NCBI RefSeq assembly: GCF_016756595.1
Contig: NZ_AP023257.1
Coordinates: forward strand, 868,001 to 932,000
From: Mesorhizobium sp. L-2-11
Lineage (GTDB): Bacteria > Pseudomonadota > Alphaproteobacteria > Rhizobiales > Rhizobiaceae
Reading direction: 5' to 3'
DNA: 64,000 nucleotides
Positions 37,066-46,828 of this stretch are shown piece after piece. The first letter of the stretch is position 1, and each line of letters begins with the position of its first letter. Both the position numbers and the translations under genes were made by a program. The notes below the pieces were generated by a model. It was not told the origin of the DNA, did not search any database, and saw nothing but the letters and a program-made list of their open reading frames with translations.

Positions 37066-38442
37066 TCATTTCGCCGGATTGATCCAGCCGTTCGGCGGTC
37101 CGAACCCGGCCATCGCATCGGCCGGGCCCCACGTCCCCGGCTCATAAAGGTGTGGTGGGGTGCTGTCGCCAAGCACCGGGCCAACGATCCGCCAGGCGAG
37201 CTCGCTGGCGTCCTGGCGGGTGAACAGCTGGCCATTGCCGTTCATGGCGTCGCCGATCAGCCGCTCATAGGGCGGCATGTCGCCCTTGCTGTCGTCGAGC
37301 GCGGTGAGTTCGACTTGCTCGCCGATCATGTCGTCACCAGCGGCCTTGCGCTGGGCGCCGATCGAGATCGCCACCTGCGGGTCGATGCGGAAACGAACGT
37401 AGTTTGCGTCGCCCGGCTTGATCGGGTCGAAGACGTCGAGCGGGGGCCGCTTCAAACGCACGATGACCTCGGTGGCGTGCACCGGCATGCATTTGCCGGC
37501 GCGGATGAAGAAGGGCACGTCGCGCCAGCGCCAGGTGTCGACGAAGAAACGCACCGCCGCGAAGGTCTCGACCGGCGAATTCGGCGCGACGCCCGGCTCG
37601 CTGAGATAGCCTTTGAACTGGCCGCGCACGACATCGTCCCTGGTCAGCGTCCGGATCGCCCGCAGCACCTGCACCTTCTCGTCGATCAGATCGTCGGCCG
37701 AGCGGCCAACGGGCGGCTCCATGGCCAGCAGTAGCAGGATGTTGAGCAGATGGTTCTCGATGACGTCGCGGATGCAGCCGACCTCGTCGTAGAAGCGGCC
37801 GCGGCCTTCGACGCCGAAATCCTCGGCCATGGTGATCTGCACGCTCTCGACGAAATTGCGGTTCCAGATCGGCTCGAGAAAGGAATTGGCGAAGCGGAAG
37901 TAGAGCAGGTTCTGGATCGCCTCCTTGCCCAGATAGTGGTCGATGCGAAAGATCGACTGCTCGTCGAACACCAGGTGCAGGACCCGGTTCAGCCAGCGCG
38001 CCGATTGCAGATCCTGACCGAAAGGCTTTTCCACCATCAGACGGGCGCCCTGGGCTGCGCCCGACTGCTCCAGCCCCTGGATAACCGTCTCGAACATGGT
38101 CGGCGGCACCGCCAGATAGTGCAGCGGGTGCTGCGCGGCTCCGAGCGCGCTTTTCAGCTTCTCGAAGGTCGCGGCGCTGCGGTAGTCGCCGCTGACATAG
38201 CGAAGCAGCGAGGCAAGTTTCGCAAAGATCTTTTCATCGACCTTGCCGATGTCCCTAATGATGCCGTCGCGGGCGCGCGCTTGCAACTGCTTCAGGTCCC
38301 AGGCGTCGAAAGCGACGCCGATCACCGGCTCTGTGAGCGTTCCCTTGGCCACCATGGCATAAAGTGCCGGAAAGATTTTTTTGTGGGCGAGGTCGCCGGT
38401 CGCTCCGAAAAGCACCAGCGTGTCGGACCGTTCCTGGTTCAT
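37066..38442 (-). CDS. zwf: Glucose-6-phosphate 1-dehydrogenase
   Basis: This 458-aa first enzyme of the oxidative pentose-phosphate and Entner-Doudoroff routes has the NADP fold [16 protein letters not shown] at 9-24 and the substrate-binding signature RIDHYLGKE at 166-174. [13 protein letters not shown] [12 protein letters not shown] is also present. The length is slightly below the usual 490. ATG 38442 was preferred over an upstream frame overlapping gnd. Sixteen bases separate it from both the gnd gene upstream and the kinase gene downstream. Confidence 0.95.
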   Translation of the reverse strand: MNQERSDTLVLFGATGDLAHKKIFPALYAMVAKGTLTEPVIGVAFDAWDLKQLQARARDGIIRDIGKVDEKIFAKLASLLRYVSGDYRSAATFEKLKSALGAAQHPLHYLAVPPTMFETVIQGLEQSGAAQGARLMVEKPFGQDLQSARWLNRVLHLVFDEQSIFRIDHYLGKEAIQNLLYFRFANSFLEPIWNRNFVESVQITMAEDFGVEGRGRFYDEVGCIRDVIENHLLNILLLLAMEPPVGRSADDLIDEKVQVLRAIRTLTRDDVVRGQFKGYLSEPGVAPNSPVETFAAVRFFVDTWRWRDVPFFIRAGKCMPVHATEVIVRLKRPPLDVFDPIKPGDANYVRFRIDPQVAISIGAQRKAAGDDMIGEQVELTALDDSKGDMPPYERLIGDAMNGNGQLFTRQDASELAWRIVGPVLGDSTPPHLYEPGTWGPADAMAGFGPPNGWINPAK

Positions 38443-38458
38443 GAGCGTGTCTTCCCCG

Positions 38459-39475
38459 TCACGATCCGGTCTTCGGCTTTTCGACATGGCCGCCAAAGGC
38501 ATAGCGCATGGCGGACAGCAGCTTGTCGGCGAATTCGGATTCGCCTTGCGAGGAGAAGCGGTCGAACAGGGCCGAGGACAGAACCGGCGCCGGCACGCCA
38601 GTGTCGATCGCCGCCTTCAGCGTCCAGCGGCCTTCGCCGGAATCCGAAACCCGTCCGCCAAACTGCGTCAGCCCCGAATCGGCCTTCAACGCGCCTGCCG
38701 TGAGGTCGAGCAGCCAGGAGCCGATGACGCTGCCATGCCGCCAGACCTCGGCTACCTCGGCGATATCGATGTCGAACTGGTAATATTGAGGGTTTTCCAA
38801 TGGACTGGTTTCGGCGTCGGCGGTCCGCTGTCTCTTGCCGGCATTCGCCGACTTCAGGATGTTCATGCCCTCGGCATAGGCGGCCATGACACCGTACTCG
38901 ATGCCGTTGTGGACCATCTTGACGAAATGACCGGCGCCGCTCGGCCCGCAATGGAGATAGCCGAACGGGGCGGTTCCGGCATCCTTGCCGGGGGCAGGCA
39001 CCCCGGCATCGGCGCCCGGCGCCAAGGTGGCGAAGACCGGATCGAGATGCTGGACCGCGCTGTCGGGGCCGCCGATCATCAAGCAATAGCCGCGCTCGAG
39101 GCCCCAGACGCCGCCGCTGGTGCCGACATCGACATAGTTCAAACCTTTCGATGCCAGGCGCGCCGCGTGGTCGACAGCCTCGTGATAATAGGAATTGCCG
39201 CCGTCGACGATGATGTCGCCCGGCTCCATCAGGTCGGCAACCTGGTCGACGATCCGGCTGGTGATCGCCGCCGGCAGCATCAGCCAGGCGCTGCGCGGCT
39301 TGGTCAGCTTGCCGACGAACTCCTCCATCGAAGCGGCTCCGATCGCGCCAGCGGTCACAAGGGCTTCAACGGTGGCCGGGTTGATGTCGTAGACCACGCA
39401 TTCGTGGCCATCGCGCAGCAGACGCCGCACCATGTTGGCGCCCATCCTGCCCAGTCCCATCATTCCGATCTGCAT
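38459..39475 (-). CDS. gnd: 6-phosphogluconate dehydrogenase (decarboxylating), short NAD-type
   Basis: This 338-aa enzyme converts 6-phosphogluconate to ribulose-5-phosphate and CO2. The start [19 protein letters not shown] has the nucleotide fold, [12 protein letters not shown] is the substrate loop, and the catalytic segment is [19 protein letters not shown]. At about 338 aa it is the short GndA/YqeC-like form, not the 468-aa enterobacterial form. The gene lies between GH15 and zwf in one leftward block. Confidence 0.94.
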   Translation of the reverse strand: MQIGMMGLGRMGANMVRRLLRDGHECVVYDINPATVEALVTAGAIGAASMEEFVGKLTKPRSAWLMLPAAITSRIVDQVADLMEPGDIIVDGGNSYYHEAVDHAARLASKGLNYVDVGTSGGVWGLERGYCLMIGGPDSAVQHLDPVFATLAPGADAGVPAPGKDAGTAPFGYLHCGPSGAGHFVKMVHNGIEYGVMAAYAEGMNILKSANAGKRQRTADAETSPLENPQYYQFDIDIAEVAEVWRHGSVIGSWLLDLTAGALKADSGLTQFGGRVSDSGEGRWTLKAAIDTGVPAPVLSSALFDRFSSQGESEFADKLLSAMRYAFGGHVEKPKTGS

Positions 39476-39527
39476 GTTTTTCGTCCTGCTTCTTGAGGGA
39501 TAGAAGATCTAATTGCTCTATCTTTGG

Positions 39528-39679
39528 AGCATGATCATTTCCGAAAACCGGTTTCCACTTTTCGCTAACGCGGACCTTCGGTTCGGGATCATGCTTGCTC
39601 TCTCGTTGGAGCATGACCTTTTCCGAAAACCGGTTTCCACTTTTCGCAAACGCGGACCTTCGGTTCGGGATCATGCTCT
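39528..39679. repeat. Tandem pair of family 2 palindromes
   Basis: Two near-identical units (39528-39596 and 39609-39679) each run GAGCATGA(T/C)C..TTTCCGAAAACCGGTTTCCA to TTCGGTTCGGGATCATGCT. The second unit overlaps the 3' end of the GH15 gene and contributes its last codons and TGA stop. The rest of the gap to gnd holds no gene. Confidence 0.9.
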
Positions 39680-42076
39680 GTCCAGCTTGTCGATACCGAC
39701 GGAAAAGTCGACCTTCTCCCAACGGCCGGCATCGGGCCAGAAAAAAGTAAAGACGATCATATTGCCCGGCGGGACATCGGCAACGGGCAGGTCGGTGAGA
39801 TGGATGCCGAAGGCGTTCTCGGTCGTCGCGGCGTCATGGATGGTCGCCCACCCGTCGCTGCTCCAATGCACCACCGCCCGGGCCAGCAGTTCGACGCGCA
39901 GCAGCTTGCCGGCGGGCATGGCGCGGAGCTTGTGATTGAAGCGCCATGTCCGGCGCGGCGCCACGGTCCTGTCCTCGATGTAGCGTTTCACGCCTTGCAG
40001 CGGCATGTCGAAGACGGCGCCGTCATTGAGCGAGCGCAGCAGCTTGATGTGCTCCGAATGCGCCCAGACCAGCGGCATGGCGCTGCCCGACGGTCCGCCG
40101 TGCCGCAGTTCGTGTTCGGCCATGTCGGGACCATCCCAGACCTGCTCGGGCAGCAGGCCGCCAGACCCGGCGGAATCCTCGAGGGTCTTTAACAGGCTCG
40201 CTGCTTTGTCCTTGTGTCCCGCCGCCAGTTCGTAATGGGCGCGCTCGCCGACCAGCAGCGGCCAGGGCCGGCCCTGGCCGGTCCCGTCGAAGGGCGCGCC
40301 GTCGGCGTGTTCGCCATAGCCGTCGCCGCTATAGCGATACCAGACGGGCCCCTGTGGCAGGTCGCAGCGCAGCCGCGCATCGATGACCTTGACCGTGTCG
40401 ACGATGCGCGGATCGTCGGCGGCCCTGAGGCCGAAGCGGACGAGCGCCAGCGCATCCGGGCTGACGATCGCCTCGGCCGGCCGGTCGCTATCGCCGGGCG
40501 GCCGGTTCTTGATCGGCACATAGCCGTCCCTCGGCGACGCCGCGCCGGCGGTGTCGGGCGGTGCGATACGGACGTAATAGCCCTCGACGCCGACCTCTTT
40601 CCCGAGTGGGGTGCCGGTGACATAGGTCCAGCGCTCGATCTGGTCGTTCCAGACATCGGCGGTTTCCCGCAGATAATTTGCCGGCTCCGCTTTGCCGCAA
40701 GTTTCGAACATGTCGGCCGCCGCCAGCAGGGCGGCGATCTCGACGGCCAGCGTGAACGGGCTGTAGCCGGCATCCTCTTCCCAGCGGTCTTCGCCGGTGA
40801 CGGGACCGTTGCGCACGACGTAGGAAGCGGCGCGCTCGATCATTGGCATGAAGGAGCGCAACGCGGCGTCTGCCAGATGCCCGGCCCGGCGCAGCGCGTC
40901 TGCGAGCAGCAGCGGAAATGCGCATTCGTCCATCTGGATGCCCGGCCAATAGGCAGATCCGTCGAGCCAGGCGTTCTGCGGCCAATGCCCATCCGGCTGC
41001 TGGATCGAGCGGAGATAGGCGAGGATCTCAAGCGACGCTTGCGCCGGATCGCCGGCGGCGAGGAAACCGCCCGCGGTTTCGACCAGGTCGCGCGGCCAGA
41101 CCAGATGATAGCCGCCGATATCGTCGTCGCCCTTGCTGAAGCCCCATGGGATCGACAGGCTGGCGACGGCCGCTCCGGTGGATGAGCGATGCGTTGCCAG
41201 AACCGCCGTACTGAGGCGATAGGTGTTGATCCCCGCACCATGCCGGTCCAGCGGCAGCAAGCCAGCCTGCCACTCCCGCCATTTCTCGACATACGATTCG
41301 GCCGCGGGCGCAAAGCCTCGCTTCAGGCTGGCCGAGGCATTTTCCGCCGCCTCTTGCGGCGTCGTTGCGAAACCCAGCGCCAGTAACGCCTTGGGGTTCG
41401 CAGCCGAAAATCCGATCTCGCCGGTCAGCGCGACATTGCCGTCCTCGGCCCTGCGGCAGGCCGGGTCGAGCCGGCCGTCACGACGGAGTTGCTGCCAGCC
41501 GTCGGAGACACCGACATAGCCGGCCGAGCATGCTCCCCAGGGCAGCGACGATGCGAGCGCCAGGCAAACGCCACGCCCGGAGGCAAACAGGACAGGCTTT
41601 CCCTCGTGGTGGTCGACCCAGGCGGTGTTGGCCATGCCGGCGTTGACCAGATGCGGCGCCAGCAGCGCGTAGACGCGGTGGTCGGCATGTGTGCCTGTCA
41701 GCGGCGTGAAGCTGATTTCCTGCAGCAAAACAGGACGATCCGGATCCGTAACGATACGCTTTTCGATCCGGTAGGTGGCGGCGGTGTTGACCAGCCTGTA
41801 GGCGGGCACCCCATCCTCGAACGGCTCGACACTGTGCACGGCATCGCGCTTTTCTTCCGAGAAATAGAAGCCGGGGCCGGTGACGACCAGTCCCATGTCT
41901 CGGGTGCAGGCGCTGTCGAGGCGGGGATAATAGACCTCGTTGAGGATGCCGTGGCTGATCGTGAACCAGACAGGGCAGGCCGGCGAAAGCGCGGTGCCGA
42001 CGCCGCTCTTGGCGCTTGACGTCCAGCGCGCCGGAATTCCGGGTGCGCCCGGCGCAAAAGTCGGCGTCGCTGCCAT
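39671..42076 (-). CDS. GH15 glucan 1,4-alpha-glucosidase / glucodextranase-like
   Basis: This 801-aa protein has an N-terminal beta-domain (from APGIPARWTSSAKSGVGTAL) and a GH15 (alpha/alpha)6 barrel from about residue 290 with YHLVWPRDLVETAGGFLAAG. It has the acid region QMDECAFP and the base GLLPEQVWD, the usual catalytic pair of glucoamylases. No clear signal peptide is visible, so it is probably cytoplasmic. It releases beta-D-glucose from alpha-glucans, which would supply the glucokinase-Zwf-Gnd genes downstream. ATG 42076 follows CAGGAG; an upstream ATG at 42133 is less likely. Confidence 0.9.
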   Translation of the reverse strand: MAATPTFAPGAPGIPARWTSSAKSGVGTALSPACPVWFTISHGILNEVYYPRLDSACTRDMGLVVTGPGFYFSEEKRDAVHSVEPFEDGVPAYRLVNTAATYRIEKRIVTDPDRPVLLQEISFTPLTGTHADHRVYALLAPHLVNAGMANTAWVDHHEGKPVLFASGRGVCLALASSLPWGACSAGYVGVSDGWQQLRRDGRLDPACRRAEDGNVALTGEIGFSAANPKALLALGFATTPQEAAENASASLKRGFAPAAESYVEKWREWQAGLLPLDRHGAGINTYRLSTAVLATHRSSTGAAVASLSIPWGFSKGDDDIGGYHLVWPRDLVETAGGFLAAGDPAQASLEILAYLRSIQQPDGHWPQNAWLDGSAYWPGIQMDECAFPLLLADALRRAGHLADAALRSFMPMIERAASYVVRNGPVTGEDRWEEDAGYSPFTLAVEIAALLAAADMFETCGKAEPANYLRETADVWNDQIERWTYVTGTPLGKEVGVEGYYVRIAPPDTAGAASPRDGYVPIKNRPPGDSDRPAEAIVSPDALALVRFGLRAADDPRIVDTVKVIDARLRCDLPQGPVWYRYSGDGYGEHADGAPFDGTGQGRPWPLLVGERAHYELAAGHKDKAASLLKTLEDSAGSGGLLPEQVWDGPDMAEHELRHGGPSGSAMPLVWAHSEHIKLLRSLNDGAVFDMPLQGVKRYIEDRTVAPRRTWRFNHKLRAMPAGKLLRVELLARAVVHWSSDGWATIHDAATTENAFGIHLTDLPVADVPPGNMIVFTFFWPDAGRWEKVDFSVGIDKLDRA

Positions 42077-42205
42077 CTCGATTTCGGTCTCCTGCCCCAC
42101 CCCTAGACCAGGAGCGGAACGCTTTTCAATCATTGCACCGCAAGTTGATCGTCAAACCGTCACCGATCGCTGTTGACAAGTGCGCCCATCTAAATTTGTC
42201 TGACA

Positions 42206-42240
42206 ATATTATTGAAACGAGGGCAATATTGAAACGAGGG
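42206..42240 (+). promoter_or_regulatory. Direct repeat before the sugar ABC operon
   Basis: ATTGAAACGAGGG occurs at 42211-42223 and again at 42228-42240, a 17-base period, in an AT-rich stretch 58 bases before the binding-protein start. A TTGACA is at 42173. It may be a regulator site or a local duplication. Confidence 0.4.
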
Positions 42241-42297
42241 ACGTCAAAACAGCCACCAGTAGCCAACAACGACCAGCAATCCATGGGAGGATAACAG

Positions 42298-43311
42298 ATG
42301 AAGAAGATACTCGTCTTGAGTGCCCTTGCGGCGATGCTCGCGTCAGGCGCCGCGTTTGCCGACACCAGCGACAAGAAGATCGCCTTTTCCAACAATTATG
42401 CCGGCAATTCGTGGCGGCAGGCGATGCTCGACAGCTATGCCATCGTCACCAAGAAGGCGGTCGCCGACGGGGTGGTCGCAGCCGCAGACATCTTCACGAC
42501 CGCCGATAAGGAGGTGCCGACCCAGGCAGCCCAGGTCCAGAACCTGATCCTGCAAGGCTATGATGCCATCGTCATCAACGCCGCCTCGCCGGACGCGCTC
42601 AACGGCGCCGTCAAGCAGGCCTGCGATGCCGGCATCGTCGTCGTCTCCTTCGACGGCATCGTCACTGAGCCCTGCGCTTATCGCGTGGTCGTCGACTTCA
42701 AGGACATGGGCAGGCAGGAGGTCGAGCAGATGGCCAAGTTCCATCCCGAGGGCGGCAATCTGCTGGAAATTCGCGGCCTTGCTGGGACCTCGATCGATGA
42801 CGCCATCCACGCCGGAATTCTGGAAGGCGTCGCCGCTCATCCCAAGTTCAAGATCGTCGGTTCGGTGACCGGCGACTGGGATCAGACCACAGCACAGAAG
42901 GCGGTCGCAACGATCCTGCCGTCGCTGCCGGAAATCGTCGGCGTCGTCGATCAGGGCGGCGACGGCTATGGCGCGGCACAGGCCTTCGCCGCCGCCGGCA
43001 AGCCGCGTCCGACCATCATCATGGGCAACCGTCAGGACGAATTGCAGTGGTGGAAGGAACAGAAGGACAAGGACGGCTATCAGACCTGGTCGGCGTCCAT
43101 CGCGCCGGGCGTGTCGTCGCTGGCCTTCTGGGTGGCGCAGCAGGTGCTCGACGGTCGCACGGACGTGCCACATGACCTCTTGGTGCCATACCTCGCCTTC
43201 ACCCAGGATACCTTCGAGGCTGCGCTGCCGAAAATCCCTAAGGGCGGCGTCGCCAGCCACGAATACACCCAGGAAGACGCCATCGCGTCGATCAAAGCCA
43301 ACATCAAGTGA
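42298..43311 (+). CDS. Sugar-type ABC transporter substrate-binding protein
   Basis: This 337-aa periplasmic binding protein belongs to the Peripla_BP_4 (ribose/galactose-like) group. A signal peptide MKKILVLSALAAMLASGAAFA is cleaved after AFA. KKIAFSNNYAGNSWRQAMLD, QVQNLILQGYDAIVINAASPDAL and GGDGYGAAQAFAAAGKP are typical. GGAGG lies well placed before the ATG. It heads an operon with one ATPase and two permeases; the sugar is unknown. Confidence 0.93.
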   Translation: MKKILVLSALAAMLASGAAFADTSDKKIAFSNNYAGNSWRQAMLDSYAIVTKKAVADGVVAAADIFTTADKEVPTQAAQVQNLILQGYDAIVINAASPDALNGAVKQACDAGIVVVSFDGIVTEPCAYRVVVDFKDMGRQEVEQMAKFHPEGGNLLEIRGLAGTSIDDAIHAGILEGVAAHPKFKIVGSVTGDWDQTTAQKAVATILPSLPEIVGVVDQGGDGYGAAQAFAAAGKPRPTIIMGNRQDELQWWKEQKDKDGYQTWSASIAPGVSSLAFWVAQQVLDGRTDVPHDLLVPYLAFTQDTFEAALPKIPKGGVASHEYTQEDAIASIKANIK

Positions 43312-43344
43312 GCTTGGCAGGTTGCCAACCGGATATTGCCAGGT

Positions 43345-44859
43345 ATGCCCAGGGGTGACGCGGACATTGTCAGGCTGGACGGCGCCGAAAAACATTTCGG
43401 TGCCGCCGACATCATCAGACTGGACGGCGCCGAAAAACATTTCGGCGCCGTCCGGGCCCTCGCCGGGGTGGATTTCCACGTCCGTGCTGGTGAATGCGTC
43501 GGTCTCGTCGGCCACAATGGCGCGGGCAAGTCGACGCTGATGAATATGGTGGCGGGCACGCTCGTGCCCGACAGCGGTCGGATCGCGGTGCGTGGCGGCA
43601 TCGAGGATAATTATTCGGTGCCACGCGCCCAACAACTCGGCATACGCTGCGTGTTCCAGGAACTGTCGCTGTGCCCGAATCTCAGCGTTGCCGAGAACAC
43701 CCGAATCAACCACCCGGCGCTGCGCGGCTTCGGCTGGCGGCGCAAGGCGGCCGATCTCATCGCCGCCAAGCTGGACGAGATATTCCCGGGCCACAGCATC
43801 TCCGCCGCCGATATCGCCAGCGACCTTTCCATCGGCAGGCGGCAGATGGTCGAGGTGGCGCGCGCCTTCACGGTGACGCAGGATCCGCTCGAGCTCGTCA
43901 TCCTCGACGAGCCGACATCCTCGCTCGACGCGCACACGGCCGGCCAGTTGCTGGCCTTCGTCCGGCGCTTTGTTGCCGGGGGCAAGAGCTGCATCCTGAT
44001 CTCGCACGTTCTGGGCGAGGTGCTCGGGAATGCCGACCGCATCGTGGTGATGCGCGACGGCAAGGTCGTTGCGTCAGACACGGCGAAGGCTTTCGACCGC
44101 GACAGGCTGGTGACGACCATGGGGGGAGCGGCAGCGCGTGAGAAGATCGCGGCCGAAATCGCGACCCAAAAGCCGGAGACCGGCCCGTTACGGGTCCGGG
44201 CCCGGCCGGCGCGGCAAGAGGACGGCAACGAACTTGTGGCGCATGCCGGCGAGATCATCGGCCTTGCCGGGTTGGCCGGTCACGGCCAAACCGATCTGCT
44301 GCTGGCGATTTTCGCCGCCGCGGCGCGCGCCAAGACCGGCATCGAGGTCACCGCGCCGGTGGCGCTGGTGGCCGGCGACCGCCAGTCTGACGGGATATTT
44401 CCGCAATGGTCGATTGCGCAAAACATCGGCATCCGTTCGCTGGCGCGATTGCGCAACGGCCTGCTGATCTCGCCTCAACGCGAAGCCGAACTCGCAACCT
44501 TCTGGCAAAGCAAAATCGGCATCCGCACCCCCGACATGAACAACAACATCTTCTCGCTGTCCGGCGGCAACCAGCAGAAGGTCCTGTTTGCCCGGGCGCT
44601 CGGTTCCGACGCGAAGATCGTGCTGATGGACGACCCGATGCGCGGCGTCGACATCGGCACCAAGCTCGAAGTCTACGACCTCGTGCGCGAAGAGGCTGGC
44701 CGCGGCCGTACCTTCCTCTGGTACACCACGGAAACCGAAGAGCTCGACAATTGCCACCAAGTCTATGTCTTCAAGAACGGCCGGATCGTCGCCAACCTTG
44801 GTCGCGACGAGCTGACCGAGGAAAAGATCATCCAGTCCTCGTTCGGCGATGCGGCCTGA
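43345..44859 (+). CDS. Sugar ABC transporter ATP-binding protein (double NBD)
   Basis: This 504-aa ATPase belongs to the RbsA/MglA type. NBD1 is complete: Walker [10 protein letters not shown], signature [10 protein letters not shown] and Walker [16 protein letters not shown]2 has a degenerate P-loop (GLAGHGQTD), signature [15 protein letters not shown] and Walker [13 protein letters not shown], in which the usual catalytic Glu is Asp. The N-terminus carries a perfect-looking 15-residue tandem duplication ([15 protein letters not shown] then [15 protein letters not shown]). ATG 43345 was used; TTG 43336 is an alternative. Confidence 0.92.
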   Translation: MPRGDADIVRLDGAEKHFGAADIIRLDGAEKHFGAVRALAGVDFHVRAGECVGLVGHNGAGKSTLMNMVAGTLVPDSGRIAVRGGIEDNYSVPRAQQLGIRCVFQELSLCPNLSVAENTRINHPALRGFGWRRKAADLIAAKLDEIFPGHSISAADIASDLSIGRRQMVEVARAFTVTQDPLELVILDEPTSSLDAHTAGQLLAFVRRFVAGGKSCILISHVLGEVLGNADRIVVMRDGKVVASDTAKAFDRDRLVTTMGGAAAREKIAAEIATQKPETGPLRVRARPARQEDGNELVAHAGEIIGLAGLAGHGQTDLLLAIFAAAARAKTGIEVTAPVALVAGDRQSDGIFPQWSIAQNIGIRSLARLRNGLLISPQREAELATFWQSKIGIRTPDMNNNIFSLSGGNQQKVLFARALGSDAKIVLMDDPMRGVDIGTKLEVYDLVREEAGRGRTFLWYTTETEELDNCHQVYVFKNGRIVANLGRDELTEEKIIQSSFGDAA

Positions 44860-44860
44860 G

Positions 44861-45841
44861 ATGACGCCAGCACCCGTCGAGACCGGTCCCAAGAGTTCTT
44901 CCGAGCGCGGCGCGCTGGCGCGGGCGCGCCTGTTGCGCAGCCTGCTGCCGGCATTGTCGCTGGTGCTGGTGCTGCTGGCGATCGCCTGGCTCAACCCGCG
45001 CGCCATCAGCTATTTCGGCTTCAGCCTGATGCTCAATTTGGCGATCCCGATTGCCTTGGCGACAATCGCGCAGATGTTCGTCATCGCCGGCAACGAGCTC
45101 GACCTGTCGATCGGCACGTTCGTCGGTTTCGTCGGCTGCGTCACGGCGACGTGGCTGAAGGACGCGCCGCTGGTCGGCGTCTTGATCCTGCTCGGCTCGA
45201 TCGGCGTCTATGCGCTGCTCGGCGCGCTGATCCATCTGCGCAATCTGCCTTCAATTGTCGTGACGCTCGGCATGAGTTTTGTCTGGCAGGGCCTCGCCAT
45301 CCTCATCCTGCCGAAGCCCGGCGGCAAAGCGCCGGATTGGCTGCTGTCGCTCATGGCCTTCAAGCCGCCCTTCGTTCCGTTCCCGATCATTGCGGCGCTG
45401 CTGATTGCCGCGGTCGTCCACTTCGGGCTGATGCGCACCTCGTATGGCGTGATCCTGCGCGGCTCCGGCGGCAATGCCGCGGCCCTCGGCCGTGCCGGCT
45501 GGTCGCTGCTCAAGACCAAGATCGTGCTGTTCGCATTGACCGGCCTGTTCGGCGTTTTGTCCGGCATGGCCCTGATCGGCATCACCACCTCGGCCGACGC
45601 CAATATCGGCAATGGCTACACGCTGCTGTCGATCGCCGGCGTCATCCTCGGCGGCGGCGAATTCGTCGGCGGCCGGGTATCGCCGATCGGCGCTGTGATC
45701 GGCGCGCTGACGCTGGCGCTTGCCGCCTCGCCGCTGCTGACCTTCATGCACATCCCGCCCGATTGGCAGGTGGCCGCCAATGGCGCCATCCTCATCATCG
45801 TGCTGGCGGCCCGCGTGCTGATCAGCCGCAAAGAGAGGTGA
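44861..45841 (+). CDS. Sugar ABC transporter permease 1
   Basis: This 326-aa BPD_transp_2 permease has about eight to ten hydrophobic segments. It has the segment FVIAGNELDLSIGTFVGFVG typical of RbsC-like permeases and AGVILGGGEFVGGRVSPIGAVIGA near the end. The ATG sits one base after the ATPase stop; ATG 44849 would overlap it. Works as a heterodimer with the following permease. Confidence 0.93.
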   Translation: MTPAPVETGPKSSSERGALARARLLRSLLPALSLVLVLLAIAWLNPRAISYFGFSLMLNLAIPIALATIAQMFVIAGNELDLSIGTFVGFVGCVTATWLKDAPLVGVLILLGSIGVYALLGALIHLRNLPSIVVTLGMSFVWQGLAILILPKPGGKAPDWLLSLMAFKPPFVPFPIIAALLIAAVVHFGLMRTSYGVILRGSGGNAAALGRAGWSLLKTKIVLFALTGLFGVLSGMALIGITTSADANIGNGYTLLSIAGVILGGGEFVGGRVSPIGAVIGALTLALAASPLLTFMHIPPDWQVAANGAILIIVLAARVLISRKER

Positions 45842-45845
45842 GGGG

Positions 45846-46793
45846 ATGGCATCGTTGCGATTGCTGCTCGCCAAACCCTGGATCTGGTCCTTTATCGGCG
45901 CGCTGCTGGTGTGGCTGGCGACGATCACCTTCACCGGCGGATATGGCGGCGGCGGCATGATCACGGCAGCACTTTCGCTCGCCGTCTTCACCGTCATCGT
46001 CGGTGTCGGCCAGATGTTCGTGATCACGCTCGGTCCCGGCAATGTCGACCTGTCGCTGCCCGCCAATATCGGCCTCGCCAGCGCCGTCGCCATGAAGGTG
46101 ATGGACGGCAATGATTCAATGATCGCCGTCGGGCTGCTGGCGGCGCTGGCCTGCGGCATGGCGATCGGAGCCGCCAATTATCTCTTGATCTGGGCGCTGC
46201 GTATTCCACCGATCATCGCCACGCTGTCGGCGAGCTTCATCATCCAGTCGATCGACATCAGCTATGGCCGCGGCTTGCAGATCAAGCCGCCGCCCGGCTT
46301 CGCCAGTTTTACCAACTGGCAGATCCTTGGCATTCCGGTGCTGGCGATCCTCACCGTGCTGTTCACCATCGGCGCTGCGATCGCGCTGCAGCGCATGATC
46401 TATGGCCGTTCGGTGCTGGCGATCGGCCAGAACATCCGCGCCGCATGGCTGGCCGGCGTCAATGTCGGCCGCATCCGCTTCCTCACCTACACGCTGTCGG
46501 GCGCGCTCGGCGGCCTCGACGGGGCGCTGCTCGCCGGCTATTTCCGCGGCGCCAATGTCGATATCGGCAACGAATATCTGCTGGCCTCGATCGCCGTCGT
46601 CGTCATCGGCGGTACGTCGGTGGCCGGCGGCAAGGCCAACGTGCCGGGCGTCTGGGGCGCGGCGCTGTTCCTGGTGCTGCTTTTGACCATGCTCAACACG
46701 TTCGGCGTCAGCGCCGGCGTCCGGCTGCTGCTGACCGGGCTGATCATCGTCGGTGTCATCACCGCCGCCGGCGGACAGAAAGCGCTGCGCTAG
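45846..46793 (+). CDS. Sugar ABC transporter permease 2
   Basis: This 315-aa permease is paralogous to the preceding one. It has the corresponding FVITLGPGNVDLSLPANIGLAS block and IAVVVIGGTSVAGGKANVPGVWGA near the C-terminus. It starts four bases after permease 1 and ends the operon. The convergent aldehyde dehydrogenase gene follows 35 bases later. Confidence 0.93.
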   Translation: MASLRLLLAKPWIWSFIGALLVWLATITFTGGYGGGGMITAALSLAVFTVIVGVGQMFVITLGPGNVDLSLPANIGLASAVAMKVMDGNDSMIAVGLLAALACGMAIGAANYLLIWALRIPPIIATLSASFIIQSIDISYGRGLQIKPPPGFASFTNWQILGIPVLAILTVLFTIGAAIALQRMIYGRSVLAIGQNIRAAWLAGVNVGRIRFLTYTLSGALGGLDGALLAGYFRGANVDIGNEYLLASIAVVVIGGTSVAGGKANVPGVWGAALFLVLLLTMLNTFGVSAGVRLLLTGLIIVGVITAAGGQKALR

Positions 46794-46828
46794 CAAGCGA
46801 CCCTTGGCGGCGCTGCCCCTGTGTCACC

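Noticed and set aside
42173..42201. Sigma-70 promoter starting at TTGACA 42173
   Set aside because: No acceptable -10 hexamer is found at 16-18 bases; kept only as a remark.
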